64,000 bases of DNA, from assembly GCA_022241475.1 (NCBI GenBank), contig JAKOMT010000004.1, positions 144,001 through 208,000 on the forward strand. Reading direction: 5' to 3'. The notes under the pieces were generated by a model, which was not told the DNA's origin, ran no database searches, and saw nothing but the letters and a program-made list of their open reading frames with translations. Positions 10,327-20,044 of this stretch are shown here, piece by piece. The DNA comes from Microvirga sp. Its GTDB lineage: Bacteria; Pseudomonadota; Alphaproteobacteria; Rhizobiales; Beijerinckiaceae. Each line of letters begins with the position of its first letter. Position 1 is the stretch's first letter. A program made the translations under genes and the position numbers.

Positions 10327-11736
10327 GTGAAAAAGGTTTTCGTCAAATCCTACGGCTGCCAGATGAACGTCTACGATGCCGAGCGCATGGCTGACGCGCT
10401 GGCTGCGGACGGATACGCGCAGACCGATTCGGCCGACGACGCCGATCTCGTCGTTCTCAACACCTGCCATATCCGCGAAAAGGCCGCCGAGAAGGTCTAT
10501 TCCGAACTCGGCCGCGTGCGCGAGATCAAGGAGGCCCGGGCCGCCGAGGGGCGCGAGACGAAAGTCGTCGTGGCCGGCTGCGTCGCCCAGGCGGAGGGCG
10601 CCGAAATCCTGCGGCGCGCCAAGGTGGTCGACGTCGTGGTCGGACCCCAGAGCTATCATCGCCTGCCCGCGATGGTGCGCGAGGCGGGGGGCGGGGCCTG
10701 GTCGCGCCGGCGCCTCGTCGACACCGACTTCCCCGAAGACGACAAGTTCGAACACCTGCCGAAGCTCGAGCGCTCGCGGATTCGCGCCCGGGGCGTCACG
10801 GCCTTCCTCACGATCCAGGAAGGCTGCGACAAGTTCTGCTCGTTCTGCGTGGTGCCCTACACCCGCGGCGCGGAAGTCTCGCGCCCGGCGGCCCGCGTGC
10901 TCGACGAAGCCCGCCTGCTGGCTCAGGCCGGCGTGCGCGAGATCACGCTGATCGGGCAGAACGTCAACGCCTATCACGGCGCGGGCGTCGACGGCCGCGA
11001 CTGGACGCTGGGCCGGTTGCTGCACGCCGTGGCGGAGATCGAGGGCGTCGAGCGCATCCGCTACACGACGAGCCACCCCCGCGACATGGACGACGCGCTC
11101 ATCGCCGCCCACCGCGACCTGCCCCAGCTCATGCCCTATCTGCACCTGCCCGTGCAGGCGGGCTCGGACCGCATTCTCGCGGCGATGAACCGCAAGCACA
11201 CCGCCGACGACTTCCGCCGCATCGTCGACAAGGTGCGCGCCGCCCGGCCCGATATCGCCCTCTCCTCGGATTTCATCGTCGGCTTCCCCGGCGAGAGCGA
11301 CGCGGATTTCGAGGAGACGATGCGGCTCGTGGCCGAGATCGGCTTCGCCTCGTCGTTTTCGTTCAAATACTCGGCCCGGCCCGGCACGCCGGCGGCCGAG
11401 AGCGGCGAACAGATCGCCGAATCCGTCATGTCGGGCCGGCTCGCCCGGCTGCAGGCCCTGCTCGACGAGCAGCGCCACGGCTTCAATCGCGCCACTGTCG
11501 GCCGCGTCGTCGAGGTGCTGATCGAGAAGCCGGGGCGCCATCCCGGCCAGCTCGGCGGCAAGTCGCCCTATCTCCAGGCGGTGCATTTCGACGGCGCCGG
11601 CCTCTCCGTCGGCGACGTCGTTCCCGTGCGCATCGTCGCGCAGGGCGGCAACTCTCTTCTCGGCGAGGCTCTCGGCGACGATGTCGGCGCCCCGTTCGAC
11701 GCGAAAGCCGCCTCTCATGAGGCCTCCGCCGCATGA
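10327..11736 (+). CDS. miaB: tRNA-2-methylthio-N6-dimethylallyladenosine synthase MiaB
   Basis: A 469-residue radical-SAM methylthiotransferase that adds the 2-methylthio group to i6A37 of tRNAs reading UNN codons. The N-terminal domain holds the auxiliary cluster cysteines Cys11, Cys47 and Cys85; the radical-SAM CxxxCxxC is Cys167, Cys171 and Cys174 (CDKFCSFC). A C-terminal TRAM domain covers roughly 380-445. The start is GTG ([14 protein letters not shown]), with GGAG about four bases upstream. First gene of a plus-strand run miaB-phoH-ybeY-corC-lnt conserved in alphaproteobacteria. Confidence 0.96.
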   Translation: MKKVFVKSYGCQMNVYDAERMADALAADGYAQTDSADDADLVVLNTCHIREKAAEKVYSELGRVREIKEARAAEGRETKVVVAGCVAQAEGAEILRRAKVVDVVVGPQSYHRLPAMVREAGGGAWSRRRLVDTDFPEDDKFEHLPKLERSRIRARGVTAFLTIQEGCDKFCSFCVVPYTRGAEVSRPAARVLDEARLLAQAGVREITLIGQNVNAYHGAGVDGRDWTLGRLLHAVAEIEGVERIRYTTSHPRDMDDALIAAHRDLPQLMPYLHLPVQAGSDRILAAMNRKHTADDFRRIVDKVRAARPDIALSSDFIVGFPGESDADFEETMRLVAEIGFASSFSFKYSARPGTPAAESGEQIAESVMSGRLARLQALLDEQRHGFNRATVGRVVEVLIEKPGRHPGQLGGKSPYLQAVHFDGAGLSVGDVVPVRIVAQGGNSLLGEALGDDVGAPFDAKAASHEASAA

Positions 11737-11766
11737 TCCGAACCACCAGAATGGGAGCTCCCCCGC

Positions 11767-12894
11767 GTGTCCGGCACTGACGGTCGTCCCCGAGAACCCG
11801 GTGCGCGCGGATCGGGCCCCGCCCGCGACAAGCGCGCCATCCGCCCCGCTCCGTCCCCCAACGGCGTCGATGAGGCCGCACAGATCACGCTGACGTTCGA
11901 GGACAACAGGCTCGCGAGCCTCGTCTTCGGCCATTACGACCAGAATCTCGCCCAGATCGAGCGCCGGCTCGACGTGCTCGCCAACGCCAACGGCAATTGC
12001 GTGGTATTGCGCGGCGCGCCGGAAGCCTCCGAGCAGGCCAGGCGCGTGCTGGAGGCGCTGTATGCGCGCGTCGCAGACGGGACGGTCCTGTCGCCCGGCG
12101 ACGTCGACGGCGTCATCCAGGAATCCGCGTTCCAGGGCAGCCTGTTTCCCGCGACCTCCGGACCGTCCGGCCCGGGCGGCGGATTCGAGGCGATCTCCAG
12201 CCGCAGGCGCGGCGTGGTGAAGGCCCGCAACGCCGCGCAGGACGCGTATCTGCGCGCGCTGCGCACGAACGAGCTCGTCTTCGCCGAGGGGCCTGCGGGC
12301 ACGGGCAAGACCTGGCTCGCGGTCGGCTACGCCGTCTCGCTGCTCGAAACCGGGCAGATCGACAAGCTCATCATCTCCCGCCCCGCCGTCGAGGCCGGCG
12401 AGCGGCTCGGCTTCCTGCCCGGCGACATGCGCGAGAAGGTCGATCCCTATCTGCGGCCGATCTACGACGCGCTCTATGATTTCATGGAGGCGCGCCACGT
12501 CGAGCGCGGGCTGCAGACCGGCATGATCGAGATCGCGCCGCTGGCCTTCATGCGCGGCCGCACGCTGACGAACGCGGTGGTCTTGCTCGACGAGGCGCAG
12601 AACACCACCTCCATGCAGATGAAGATGTTCCTGACCCGCCTCGGCGAAGGCTCGCGGATGATCGTCAACGGCGATCCGACCCAGATCGATCTCCCGCCCG
12701 GGCAGCGCTCGGGCCTGATCGAGGCTGCGAGGATTCTCGAGAACGTCGAAGGCATCGGCCGGGTGAAGTTCCGGGACGTCGACGTCGTGCGCCACGATCT
12801 CGTGCGCCGCATCGTCGCCGCCTACGACGCCGCCACCGCCCGCGACCTCGCGGCGACCGCGCCCCGCACGGGACGAGAGGGCGCCCCGTCGTGA
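11767..12894 (+). CDS. ybeZ: PhoH-like ATPase (YbeZ)
   Basis: A 375-residue PhoH-family ATPase, thought to work with YbeY in rRNA processing. The ATPase domain has Walker A GPAGTGKT at 175-182 and Walker B as DEAQN at 275-279. The N-terminal region has a KH/OST-like segment (FEDNRLASLVFG). The GTG start at 11767 has GGGAGC upstream; the first 35 residues are low-complexity. The stop overlaps the ybeY GTG by four bases (GTGA). Confidence 0.92.
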   Translation: MSGTDGRPREPGARGSGPARDKRAIRPAPSPNGVDEAAQITLTFEDNRLASLVFGHYDQNLAQIERRLDVLANANGNCVVLRGAPEASEQARRVLEALYARVADGTVLSPGDVDGVIQESAFQGSLFPATSGPSGPGGGFEAISSRRRGVVKARNAAQDAYLRALRTNELVFAEGPAGTGKTWLAVGYAVSLLETGQIDKLIISRPAVEAGERLGFLPGDMREKVDPYLRPIYDALYDFMEARHVERGLQTGMIEIAPLAFMRGRTLTNAVVLLDEAQNTTSMQMKMFLTRLGEGSRMIVNGDPTQIDLPPGQRSGLIEAARILENVEGIGRVKFRDVDVVRHDLVRRIVAAYDAATARDLAATAPRTGREGAPS

Positions 12895-13379
12895 TCGCAC
12901 TCGACGTCGCCGTCGACGACGAGCGCTGGGAAGCGCTCGGCGACCCCGAGGCGCTGGCGGGCGAGGCCGCGCGCGCCGCGCTCGCGCTGTGCGACGACGC
13001 GCCCGCCGATGCGGAGATCTGCGTTCTCTTCACGGACGACGCGGCGATCCGGGCGCTCAACCGCGACTGGCGCGGGCTCGACAAACCGACGAACGTGCTC
13101 TCCTTCCCCGCGCCGGAAGCGCCGATGGCGGGAGCGCAAGGCGCAGCGCCGCAGCCGCTCGGAGACGTGGCGATCGCCTACGAGACGACGGCGCGCGAGG
13201 CGCTGGAGGAGGGCAAGACCCTGCAGGACCATGCAACGCATCTTATCGTTCATGGCGTTTTGCATTGTCTGGGTTATGATCACGAGACCGAGGCCGAGGC
13301 CGAGGCTATGGAGGCGCTCGAAATCGCGGCGCTGGCGCGGTTGGGGATCGCAGATCCCTACGCCGGGTCGGAACTGTGA
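12891..13379 (+). CDS. ybeY: Endoribonuclease YbeY
   Basis: A 162-residue zinc endoribonuclease for 16S rRNA 3'-end maturation and ribosome quality control. The zinc site is the family motif HGVLHCLGYDH, with His121, His125 and His131. LNRDWRGLDKPTNVLSFP is the other conserved block. It starts with GTG inside the phoH stop (GTGA overlap), so the two are translated together. Confidence 0.95.
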   Translation: MIALDVAVDDERWEALGDPEALAGEAARAALALCDDAPADAEICVLFTDDAAIRALNRDWRGLDKPTNVLSFPAPEAPMAGAQGAAPQPLGDVAIAYETTAREALEEGKTLQDHATHLIVHGVLHCLGYDHETEAEAEAMEALEIAALARLGIADPYAGSEL

Positions 13380-13399
13380 AGAGAGACGGCGCGAGGACG

Positions 13400-14725
13400 A
13401 TGAACGAAGGTCGAAGTCACGTGGCGGGTCAGCCCGCCGGATCCGCCCCTGACGCGAACGACGCCGAAGGATCAAGTCGCTTCCCCGCGCGCGGGGCGGG
13501 GGACGTCGGTCGCGAGTCCTGGTTCGAGCGGTTGCTCGGCGCCGTGCGGCTCAGGAGCCGCGATACGATCCGCACCGATCTCGAGGACGCGCTGTCCTCG
13601 AGCGCCGAAAGCGAAGGCTTCTCCCCGCAAGAGCGGGCGATGCTGCGAAACGTGCTCGGGTTCCACCGGACGCGGGTGCAGGACGCGATGGTGCCGCGCG
13701 CCGACATCGTGGCGATCTCCGCCGACACGACGCTCGGCGATCTCCTGCGCATCTTCCGCACGGCCGGCCATTCGCGCCTGCCCGTCTACGGCGAGACGCT
13801 GGACGATCCCAGGGGCATGATCCACATCCGGGACTTCCTCGATTACCTCGTCGGCAAGGCCGAGAACGGCAACGGCGCCGGGCGTCGTCGCCGGGTCAAG
13901 ATTCCCGACGCGTTGAATCTCGGCAATATCGATCTCTCCGCTACGCTGGCCAACGCGCGCATCCTGCGTCCGGTCCTGTTCGTGCCGCCCTCGATGCCGG
14001 CGGTGGAGCTGCTCGTGCGCATGCAGACGACGCGCACGCACATGGCGCTCGTCATCGACGAATACGGCGGCACCGACGGGCTCGTGTCGATCGAGGATCT
14101 CGTCGAGATGATCGTGGGCGACATCGAGGACGAGCATGATCTCGCCACGGCGGCGATGATCGAGAAGGTCGAGCCCCACACCTTCGTCGCCGACGCCCGC
14201 GCCGATCTCGAGGAGGTCTCCGAGGCGCTCGGCGTCGATCTCACGATCGGCGACCTCGCCGACGACGTCGACACGCTGGGCGGCCTAATCGTGACGCTGG
14301 CGGGCCGCGTGCCCGCGCGCAGCGAACTGATCGCCGGGCCCGACGGGCTCGAATTCGAGGTTCTGGACGCGGATCCGCGGCGGCTCAAGCGCGTGCGCAT
14401 CCATCGGCGAGACCCGAGGGCGAAAATCGGAGCCCGCATCGCGACGCCGAAGCTGGTCGGTGATAAGCAACCAGAGAGCGAATTGGCGCCCGAATCGGCG
14501 CGCGACGCTCCCGGGAGCGCCGCCATGCCGATCGTCGACCTCGCGGAACGCAACGATCCGGCCACGCCCTCCGAGGCGCGGCCGACCGTCGAGGCGGTAC
14601 CCGCTGCGCCGCCCGACGCGCCGTCCCCCTCGCCAGCCGACGCGCCGCCCGCGAGCGGTCCCGCGAACGACCCCGCGCGCCCCGACGCGCCGGTTCCCGG
14701 CAAGACCGGTTCCGCCACACGATGA
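13400..14725 (+). CDS. corC: CorC/HlyC-type CBS-domain protein
   Basis: A 441-residue cytosolic CBS-pair protein. It has a short lead-in (RNVLGFHRTRVQDAMVPRAD), two CBS motifs at about 95-225 (second one includes ALVIDEYGGTDGLVSIEDL), then a CorC_HlyC domain ending near residue 345. The family is linked to Mg/Co efflux or, in this genomic position beside phoH-ybeY and lnt, is usually called YbeX. The last 80 residues are Pro/Ala/Ser-rich and probably disordered. The ATG at 13400 has GAGG upstream; a GTG at 13376 overlapping the ybeY stop is an alternative. The stop overlaps lnt by ATGA. Confidence 0.9.
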   Translation: MNEGRSHVAGQPAGSAPDANDAEGSSRFPARGAGDVGRESWFERLLGAVRLRSRDTIRTDLEDALSSSAESEGFSPQERAMLRNVLGFHRTRVQDAMVPRADIVAISADTTLGDLLRIFRTAGHSRLPVYGETLDDPRGMIHIRDFLDYLVGKAENGNGAGRRRRVKIPDALNLGNIDLSATLANARILRPVLFVPPSMPAVELLVRMQTTRTHMALVIDEYGGTDGLVSIEDLVEMIVGDIEDEHDLATAAMIEKVEPHTFVADARADLEEVSEALGVDLTIGDLADDVDTLGGLIVTLAGRVPARSELIAGPDGLEFEVLDADPRRLKRVRIHRRDPRAKIGARIATPKLVGDKQPESELAPESARDAPGSAAMPIVDLAERNDPATPSEARPTVEAVPAAPPDAPSPSPADAPPASGPANDPARPDAPVPGKTGSATR

Positions 14726-16323
14726 TCGGCGTCGCCCACGCCGTCATCCTGAGCTGGGGTTGGCGTCGGGCGGCGATCGCCTTCGTGGCGGGCGCCGTGG
14801 GCGCTCTGGCGATGCCGCCGTTCGGCTTCGCGCCCGCTCTCGTGGCGTCCCTGTGCGTCGCCGTCTGGCTCGTCGACGGCTCGGGCGAGGAAGGACGCTT
14901 CGGGCCGGTTCGCGCGGCGGCCGTCGCCGGCTGGTTCTGGGGATTCGGCTTCTTCCTCGCCGGTCTCTGGTGGCTCGGCGCCGCCTTCCTGGTGGAGGCG
15001 GAGCGCTTCGCCTGGGCGATGCCGCTCGGCGTCGTCGGCCTACCCGCGGGGCTCGCCGTCTTCTTCGCCCTCGGTTTCGGCGCGGCGCGCCTGGTCTGGT
15101 CGCGCGGCGCCTGGCGCATCCTGGCGCTCGCCGCCGGGCTCGGACTTGCGGAATGGTTGCGCGGCCATCTCTTCACGGGGTTCCCCTGGAACACCCTCGG
15201 CATGGCGCTCGGCCAGAACCTCTGGACGATGCAATCGGCGTCGACGCTCGGGCTCTACGGGCTGACGATCGTCGCCGTTGCGATCGCCGCCGCGCCGGCG
15301 ACCCTCGCCACGGGATCGAGCGGGCGGGGTCGATTGGCCCCGTCGCTTCTCGCGGTCGTCGCGCTCGGCGGCCTCGTCGCCTACGGCGTCGCGCGACTGC
15401 CCTCCGCGCCGACGCCGCTCACGCCCGACGTGCGCTTGCGCATCATGCAGCCGAACCTCGCGCAGGACGCGAAGTTCAATCCGGACAACCGCGAGGAGAT
15501 CATGGCGCATTATCTGCGCCTGAGCGACCGCGCCACCTCGCCCGCGACGTCGGGCGTCGCCGACGCCACGCATCTGATCTGGCCGGAATCGGCCTTTCCC
15601 TTCCTCCTGCATCGCGACGCCCGGGCGCTGGCGCAGATCGCCGGGCTCCTGCCCGACGGGGTGACGCTGCTGACGGGCGCGGCCCGCGTCGAGGAGGCGC
15701 TGAACGGGGAGGGCTTTTCCTTCTACAACGCCATCCAGACCGTGGGCTCGAACGGCGCGGTGCTCGCGACCTACGACAAGGTCCATCTCGTGCCCTTCGG
15801 CGAATACCTTCCGGCCGTCTTCGACGGCGCCTTGCGCGCTTTGGGCTTGCGGGAATTCGTCGCCGTGCCGGGCGGCTTCACGGCCGGCTCGCGCCGCGCG
15901 GCCCTCGTCGCGCCGGGCCTGCCGCCCGCCGCCGCCACGATCTGCTACGAGGCGATCTTTCCCGGCGCCGTGCGCCCGAGCGGGCCGGGGGGCGCCGAGC
16001 CGGCCTGGATCCTCAACGTGACGAACGACGCCTGGTTCGGCGATACGCCGGGACCGCGTCAGCATTTCGCGCAGGCGCGGTTGCGCGCCGTCGAGGAAGG
16101 TCTGCCGCTGGTGCGCGCCGCCAATACGGGCATCTCTGCCGTGGTCGACCCGTATGGGCGCATAGTCGGGTCACTGGGCGTTGGAATCGAAGGCGTTCTC
16201 GATGCGGGATTGCCTGAAATGGCGCCGCCGACGCATTTCTCCCGAATTGGCGATGGCGTTTTCTGGTTGCTCTTTCTATTCTGCGCCGTCGCGGCGACGA
16301 CTATGCGTCGCTTCGACTCATGA
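14722..16323 (+). CDS. lnt: Apolipoprotein N-acyltransferase
   Basis: A 533-residue inner-membrane enzyme that adds the third acyl chain to the N-terminal cysteine of lipoproteins. The N-terminal half has about six membrane segments up to residue 225. The nitrilase-like periplasmic domain carries the Glu-Lys-Cys triad: Glu289 (WPESAFPF), Lys353 (YDKVHLVPFGEY) and Cys408 (ICYEAIFPG). A last membrane helix is at 510-528. Length is normal for the family. Coupled to corC by an ATGA overlap. Confidence 0.96.
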   Translation: MIGVAHAVILSWGWRRAAIAFVAGAVGALAMPPFGFAPALVASLCVAVWLVDGSGEEGRFGPVRAAAVAGWFWGFGFFLAGLWWLGAAFLVEAERFAWAMPLGVVGLPAGLAVFFALGFGAARLVWSRGAWRILALAAGLGLAEWLRGHLFTGFPWNTLGMALGQNLWTMQSASTLGLYGLTIVAVAIAAAPATLATGSSGRGRLAPSLLAVVALGGLVAYGVARLPSAPTPLTPDVRLRIMQPNLAQDAKFNPDNREEIMAHYLRLSDRATSPATSGVADATHLIWPESAFPFLLHRDARALAQIAGLLPDGVTLLTGAARVEEALNGEGFSFYNAIQTVGSNGAVLATYDKVHLVPFGEYLPAVFDGALRALGLREFVAVPGGFTAGSRRAALVAPGLPPAAATICYEAIFPGAVRPSGPGGAEPAWILNVTNDAWFGDTPGPRQHFAQARLRAVEEGLPLVRAANTGISAVVDPYGRIVGSLGVGIEGVLDAGLPEMAPPTHFSRIGDGVFWLLFLFCAVAATTMRRFDS

Positions 16324-16372
16324 GGGCGGGGGTCTGCGGATGCGGACGCGCCCGTGAGAGGTGCCCGTGACG

Positions 16373-16804
16373 ATGCTCGTAAAGAAAATCCCCAATCCGA
16401 TCGATTTGCACGTGGGCAGCCGCGTCCGCATGCGTCGGATGATGGTCGGAATGAGCCAGGAGAAGCTCGGCGAAGCGCTCGGCCTCACCTTCCAGCAGAT
16501 CCAGAAATACGAGAAGGGCGCAAACCGCATCGGCGCCAGCCGCCTGCACCAGATCGCGACGGCGCTCGGCGTGCAGATCGAGTTCTTCTACGAGGGCGCT
16601 CCTCCAGCCGGCGGCGTGGTGTCGGCGGACGGCTTCGCCGAAGATCCCAACCCGCCCTATATGACCGACTTCCTCTCCACCGCCGACGGCCTGCAGCTGA
16701 TGCGCGCCTTCGTGCGGGTGCGCGACGCGCGCGTGCGCAAGCGCGTGGTCGATCTCGTCGAGGCTCTCGCGGAGGCGGACGACGCGCTCGGCGCGGCGAA
16801 GTGA
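16373..16804 (+). CDS. XRE-family helix-turn-helix regulator
   Basis: A 143-residue DNA-binding protein. The Cro/CI-type HTH is at about 15-70 (VRMRRMMVGMSQEKLGEAL, then FQQIQKYEKGANRIGASRL). The C-terminal part (DGLQLMRAFVRVRDARVRKRVVDLVEAL) is a helical segment found in the alphaproteobacterial SinR-like regulators that sit between lnt and metK. GAGAGG lies 11 bases before the ATG and five before an in-frame GTG at 16367, which is an alternative start. The conserved place before metK suggests a link with methionine/SAM genes, but no target is proven. Confidence 0.88.
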   Translation: MLVKKIPNPIDLHVGSRVRMRRMMVGMSQEKLGEALGLTFQQIQKYEKGANRIGASRLHQIATALGVQIEFFYEGAPPAGGVVSADGFAEDPNPPYMTDFLSTADGLQLMRAFVRVRDARVRKRVVDLVEALAEADDALGAAK

Positions 16805-16842
16805 GCGCCCGCCGGGCGTGCTGAGACCCGCCAACACAACTC

Positions 16843-16871
16843 TTGATTTAATTTTCCGTCTGTTCGATATT
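16843..16871 (+). promoter_or_regulatory. Possible sigma-70 promoter for metK
   Basis: TTGATT at 16843-16848, a 17-base spacer and GATATT at 16866-16871, in the most AT-rich stretch of this intergenic region. If used, transcription would begin near 16879 and leave a leader of about 190 bases before metK. Confidence 0.4.
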
Positions 16872-16939
16872 CCGAACGTATTCGTTCGATCGGCTTGACT
16901 GTCCGGATTTCCGGTGGCACAAGCGCGCGTTCGTTCGAT
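16862..16939. repeat. Iterated GTTCGAT motifs and inverted repeat before metK
   Basis: GTTCGAT occurs at 16862-16868, 16884-16890 and 16933-16939. CGAACG at 16873-16878 and CGTTCG at 16883-16888 form a perfect inverted repeat with a 4-base spacer (TATT). The first copy overlaps the proposed -10 box. The arrangement looks like operator sites for a dimeric regulator; the adjacent XRE protein is a candidate, by inference only. Confidence 0.4.
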
Positions 16940-17067
16940 ATGGCGGCGGAGCTTCGCGCGCCGCCGGGCGACGCGGACGCCTCCGGCGCCGTGATCAGAG
17001 CTTTCGCATCGTGGCGTCCGATCGTGGGTCGCATGAGCATCGTTTCCTTAGACAGGGTGGTTTGACC

Positions 17068-18240
17068 GTGGCGCGCTCCAGCTATCTCTTCACCAGCGAA
17101 TCCGTTTCCGAGGGCCATCCCGACAAGGTCGCCGACCGGATCTCCGACACCGTGGTCGACGCCTACCTCTCCCAGGAGCCGGAAGCCCGCGTCGCCTGCG
17201 AGACGCTGTGCACGACGAACCGCGTCGTCATCGCCGGCGAGGTCCGCGGCCCCGCTTCGATCACGCCCGATTATCTCGCGCATCTGGCGCGCCTCGCGAT
17301 CAAGGACATCGGCTACGAGCAGAACGGCTTCCACTGGGCCGAGGCCGAGGTCGAGGTTCTCCTGCACGCCCAGTCCGCGCACATCGCAATGGGCGTCGAC
17401 GCCTCGGGAAACAAGGACGAGGGCGCCGGCGACCAGGGCATCATGTTCGGCTACGCCTGCGACGAGACGCCGGAACTGATGCCCGCGCCGATCGCCTACG
17501 CCCACAAGATCCTCAAGACGATGGCCGACGCCCGCAAGAGCGGCGAGACGCGCTTCCTCGGCCCCGACGCCAAGAGCCAGGTCACCGTGCGCTACGAGAA
17601 CGGCAGGCCCGTCTGCGCCACCCAGATCGTGGTCTCGACCCAGCATCTGGACGAGAACCTGTCCTCCCACGACATCCGCGCGATCGTCGAGCCCTACGTC
17701 CGCCAGTCGCTCCCCGACGGCTGGATCGGCAAGGATTGCGTGTGGCACGTGAACCCGACCGGCAAGTTCGTGATCGGCGGTCCCGACGGCGACGCCGGCC
17801 TCACGGGCCGCAAGATCATCGTCGACACCTACGGCGGAGCGGCCCCGCACGGCGGCGGCGCCTTCTCCGGCAAGGATCCCACCAAGGTCGACCGGTCGGC
17901 GGCTTACGCCGCGCGCTATCTCGCCAAGAACGTCGTCGCCGCCGGCCTCGCCTCGCGCTGCACGATCCAGCTCTCCTACGCGATCGGCGTCGCCAAGCCG
18001 CTGTCGATCTACGCCGACCTGCACGGCACGGGCCAGGTCGACGAAGCCCGCCTCGAGACGGCGCTGATGGACGCCCTCGACCTCTCGCCGCGCGGCATCC
18101 GCACGAAGCTCGGCCTGAACCGTCCGATCTACGCCCGCACGGCGGCCTACGGCCATTTCGGCCGCGCGCCCGAAGCCGATGGCGGCTTCTCGTGGGAGCG
18201 GGTCGACCTCGCCGACGCCCTGCGCTCCGCCCTCGCCTGA
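17068..18240 (+). CDS. metK: S-adenosylmethionine synthetase
   Basis: A 390-residue enzyme making SAM from methionine and ATP. Visible motifs are [14 protein letters not shown] with catalytic His17, [15 protein letters not shown] (methionine/ATP loop), and [16 protein letters not shown] near 265-280 (P-loop-like, catalytic Lys and Asp). The start is the GTG at 17068, giving [27 protein letters not shown] lies upstream. An in-frame ATG at 17011 would add 19 unrelated residues. trmB, a SAM-using enzyme, follows after 11 bases. Confidence 0.96.
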   Translation: MARSSYLFTSESVSEGHPDKVADRISDTVVDAYLSQEPEARVACETLCTTNRVVIAGEVRGPASITPDYLAHLARLAIKDIGYEQNGFHWAEAEVEVLLHAQSAHIAMGVDASGNKDEGAGDQGIMFGYACDETPELMPAPIAYAHKILKTMADARKSGETRFLGPDAKSQVTVRYENGRPVCATQIVVSTQHLDENLSSHDIRAIVEPYVRQSLPDGWIGKDCVWHVNPTGKFVIGGPDGDAGLTGRKIIVDTYGGAAPHGGGAFSGKDPTKVDRSAAYAARYLAKNVVAAGLASRCTIQLSYAIGVAKPLSIYADLHGTGQVDEARLETALMDALDLSPRGIRTKLGLNRPIYARTAAYGHFGRAPEADGGFSWERVDLADALRSALA

Positions 18241-18251
18241 GGGCGGCGCCG

Positions 18252-18956
18252 ATGACGGACGCGGCTCCCGAGGGGCCCGCCGCGGCCTTCTTCGGCCGCC
18301 GCAAGGGCAAGCGCCTGCGCGCCGCGCAGGAAGAGCGCCTGCGCGACCTGTTGCCCTCGCTTCGCCTGCCGGAGGGCGACGCGCCGATGACGCGCGACGG
18401 CCTGGCCGCGCTCTATCCCTCGCCGCCGGCCGGATTTGTCCTCGAAATCGGTTTCGGCGGCGGCGAGCATCTGGCGCATCGCGCGTCCGAGCGCCCCGAT
18501 CTCGGCTTCATCGGCTGCGAGCCGTTCGTCAACGGAGTGGTCAAGCTGCTCGGCGCGGTCGAGGAGCGGGGGCTGTCCAACGTCCGTCTGTGGGACGAGG
18601 ACGCGGGCCTGCTGCTGCCGCGCCTGCCCGACGGCGCGTTCGAGCGCGTGTACCTGCTCTATCCCGATCCCTGGCCGAAGCGGCGCGCCCGCAAGCGCCG
18701 CTTCGTTTCGCCCGAGCACCTGTCCGAGATCGCGCGCCTGCTCGCGCCCGGGGGGACGTTCCAGTTCGCGAGCGATATCGACGATTACGTCGGCTGGACG
18801 CTCGCGCGCGCCGCCGGCGAGCCGCGCCTGCGCTGGACGGCGCAGGGTCCCGACGACTGGCGCGAGCCCTATCCCGGCTGGCCCGGAACCCGGTACGAGG
18901 CGAAGGCCCTGCGCGAGGGCCGCACGCCGTCCTACCTGACGTTTTCCCGGATCTGA
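18252..18956 (+). CDS. trmB: tRNA (guanine-N7-)-methyltransferase
   Basis: A 234-residue TrmB that forms m7G46 in tRNA. The SAM-binding motif is EIGFGGGEHL at 65-74, and YPDPWPKRRARKRR at 137-150 is the family signature for tRNA binding and catalysis. The C-terminal GWPGTRYEAKALREGR is also typical. It lies directly after metK. Its 3' end overlaps the end of the convergent DUF2336 gene by 25 bases. Confidence 0.96.
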   Translation: MTDAAPEGPAAAFFGRRKGKRLRAAQEERLRDLLPSLRLPEGDAPMTRDGLAALYPSPPAGFVLEIGFGGGEHLAHRASERPDLGFIGCEPFVNGVVKLLGAVEERGLSNVRLWDEDAGLLLPRLPDGAFERVYLLYPDPWPKRRARKRRFVSPEHLSEIARLLAPGGTFQFASDIDDYVGWTLARAAGEPRLRWTAQGPDDWREPYPGWPGTRYEAKALREGRTPSYLTFSRI

Positions 18957-20044
18957 CGGCCGGCCGCCGCCTCCAGCGCCCGCCTCTGGCTGGCCTCGCG
19001 GGCCTTCAGGAAGTGCACCACGCGCTGCGCCGTCGCGGGCTTGAGCTTCTCGAAGGTGTCGCGGGCGCGTCTCATCGCGTGAGGCTGCGCCGCGTCGGGC
19101 CCGCGCAGACGCAGGAGATCGCGGACGGTGCTCCAGCTCCAGTCGCCGGCGCGCGCGACGACCAGCAGCAGCTCAGCGTCGCCCTCGTCGAACAGACGCT
19201 CCGTGGCGGAGAGAGAGAGATCGGCGATCCGCGCCACGGCGCAGATCGCCGCCTCGAAGCGCCCGGCGGTCGCGAAGCCCGCAAGGTCGCTCTCGACGAG
19301 CGGCCGCATGCGCGACAGCGCCTCGATCTCGGCCAGGGCGGGGCCATAGTCGCGGGCGCCGGGCATGACCTCGGCTTCCACGTCGAGCGCTCCGATCTCG
19401 ACCGCATAGTCCAGATCGGTCTGGCCGATGGCCGGCCGCTCCTCGTGAATCCGCCTGCGCGCCGTTTCCTTGGCGATCGCGAGAAGCTGCCGCAACTCGC
19501 TGTCGCCGATGTCGTCGCGGCGCGCGAGAAGGTCGCGCAGCGGCTCGTCGGCGCGCGATCGATCGACGAGGGTCGCGATGCCGTCGCGGGAAAAGCGCGC
19601 GCCCGGATTGCCGGCGACCGCGTGCACGACGCCCCGGTCGCCGCGCTTCACCAGCACGTCGGTCACGGGCTCGGTCAGGGAGGGCCGCTCCGAGATCGCG
19701 AGCATGTGATCTCGCCCCTTGGCCAGCGCCACCGCGACGAGATCGTCGTCCGACAGGCGCTCCGACCGCGTCAGGACCGGGCGCGCCACGGAGATCTCGT
19801 CGTGCGCAAGCGAGCGCACGACGCCGCGCGGCGCATTGGAGACGTCGGCCAGCCGTTCCGCCAGCTCGACCCTCGCCCGGGTTTCGATGGCGGTCGCCAG
19901 CCGCGCGATGACCACGTCGAACAGGTCGACCTGCTCTTCGCTCAGCATCTCGGAATCCCTCATGAAGAGATCCGTGACCCGCGCCAGATGGTCCGCCCGC
20001 CTCGCCGACGGCGAGCGCGCCACGGAAGCCTCGATTTCGCTCAT
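18932..20044 (-). CDS. DUF2336 domain-containing protein
   Basis: A 370-residue alpha-helical, Arg/Ala/Leu-rich soluble protein of the DUF2336 family, which is largely restricted to alphaproteobacteria and has no settled function. The region at about 10-260 shows irregular helical repeats (for example ARRDDIGDSELRQLLAIAKE), consistent with an alpha-solenoid. No catalytic motif, signal peptide or membrane helix is seen. The ATG at 20044 has GCAGGA five bases upstream; the long in-frame extension beyond it is unrelated. It overlaps the trmB 3' end by 25 bases, tail to tail. Confidence 0.8.
   Translation of the reverse strand: MSEIEASVARSPSARRADHLARVTDLFMRDSEMLSEEQVDLFDVVIARLATAIETRARVELAERLADVSNAPRGVVRSLAHDEISVARPVLTRSERLSDDDLVAVALAKGRDHMLAISERPSLTEPVTDVLVKRGDRGVVHAVAGNPGARFSRDGIATLVDRSRADEPLRDLLARRDDIGDSELRQLLAIAKETARRRIHEERPAIGQTDLDYAVEIGALDVEAEVMPGARDYGPALAEIEALSRMRPLVESDLAGFATAGRFEAAICAVARIADLSLSATERLFDEGDAELLLVVARAGDWSWSTVRDLLRLRGPDAAQPHAMRRARDTFEKLKPATAQRVVHFLKAREASQRRALEAAAGRQIRENVR

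Noticed and set aside
10282..12900. Open frame of 872 codons on the minus strand, antisense to miaB and phoH
   Set aside because: Arg/Ala/Gly/Asp-rich shadow frame, common in high-GC DNA opposite real genes; the plus strand here encodes clear MiaB and PhoH proteins with intact motifs.
16805..17067. SAM riboswitch before metK
   Set aside because: I looked for SAM-I, SAM-II and SAM/SAH class cores and saw none; only repeats and generic stems are present.
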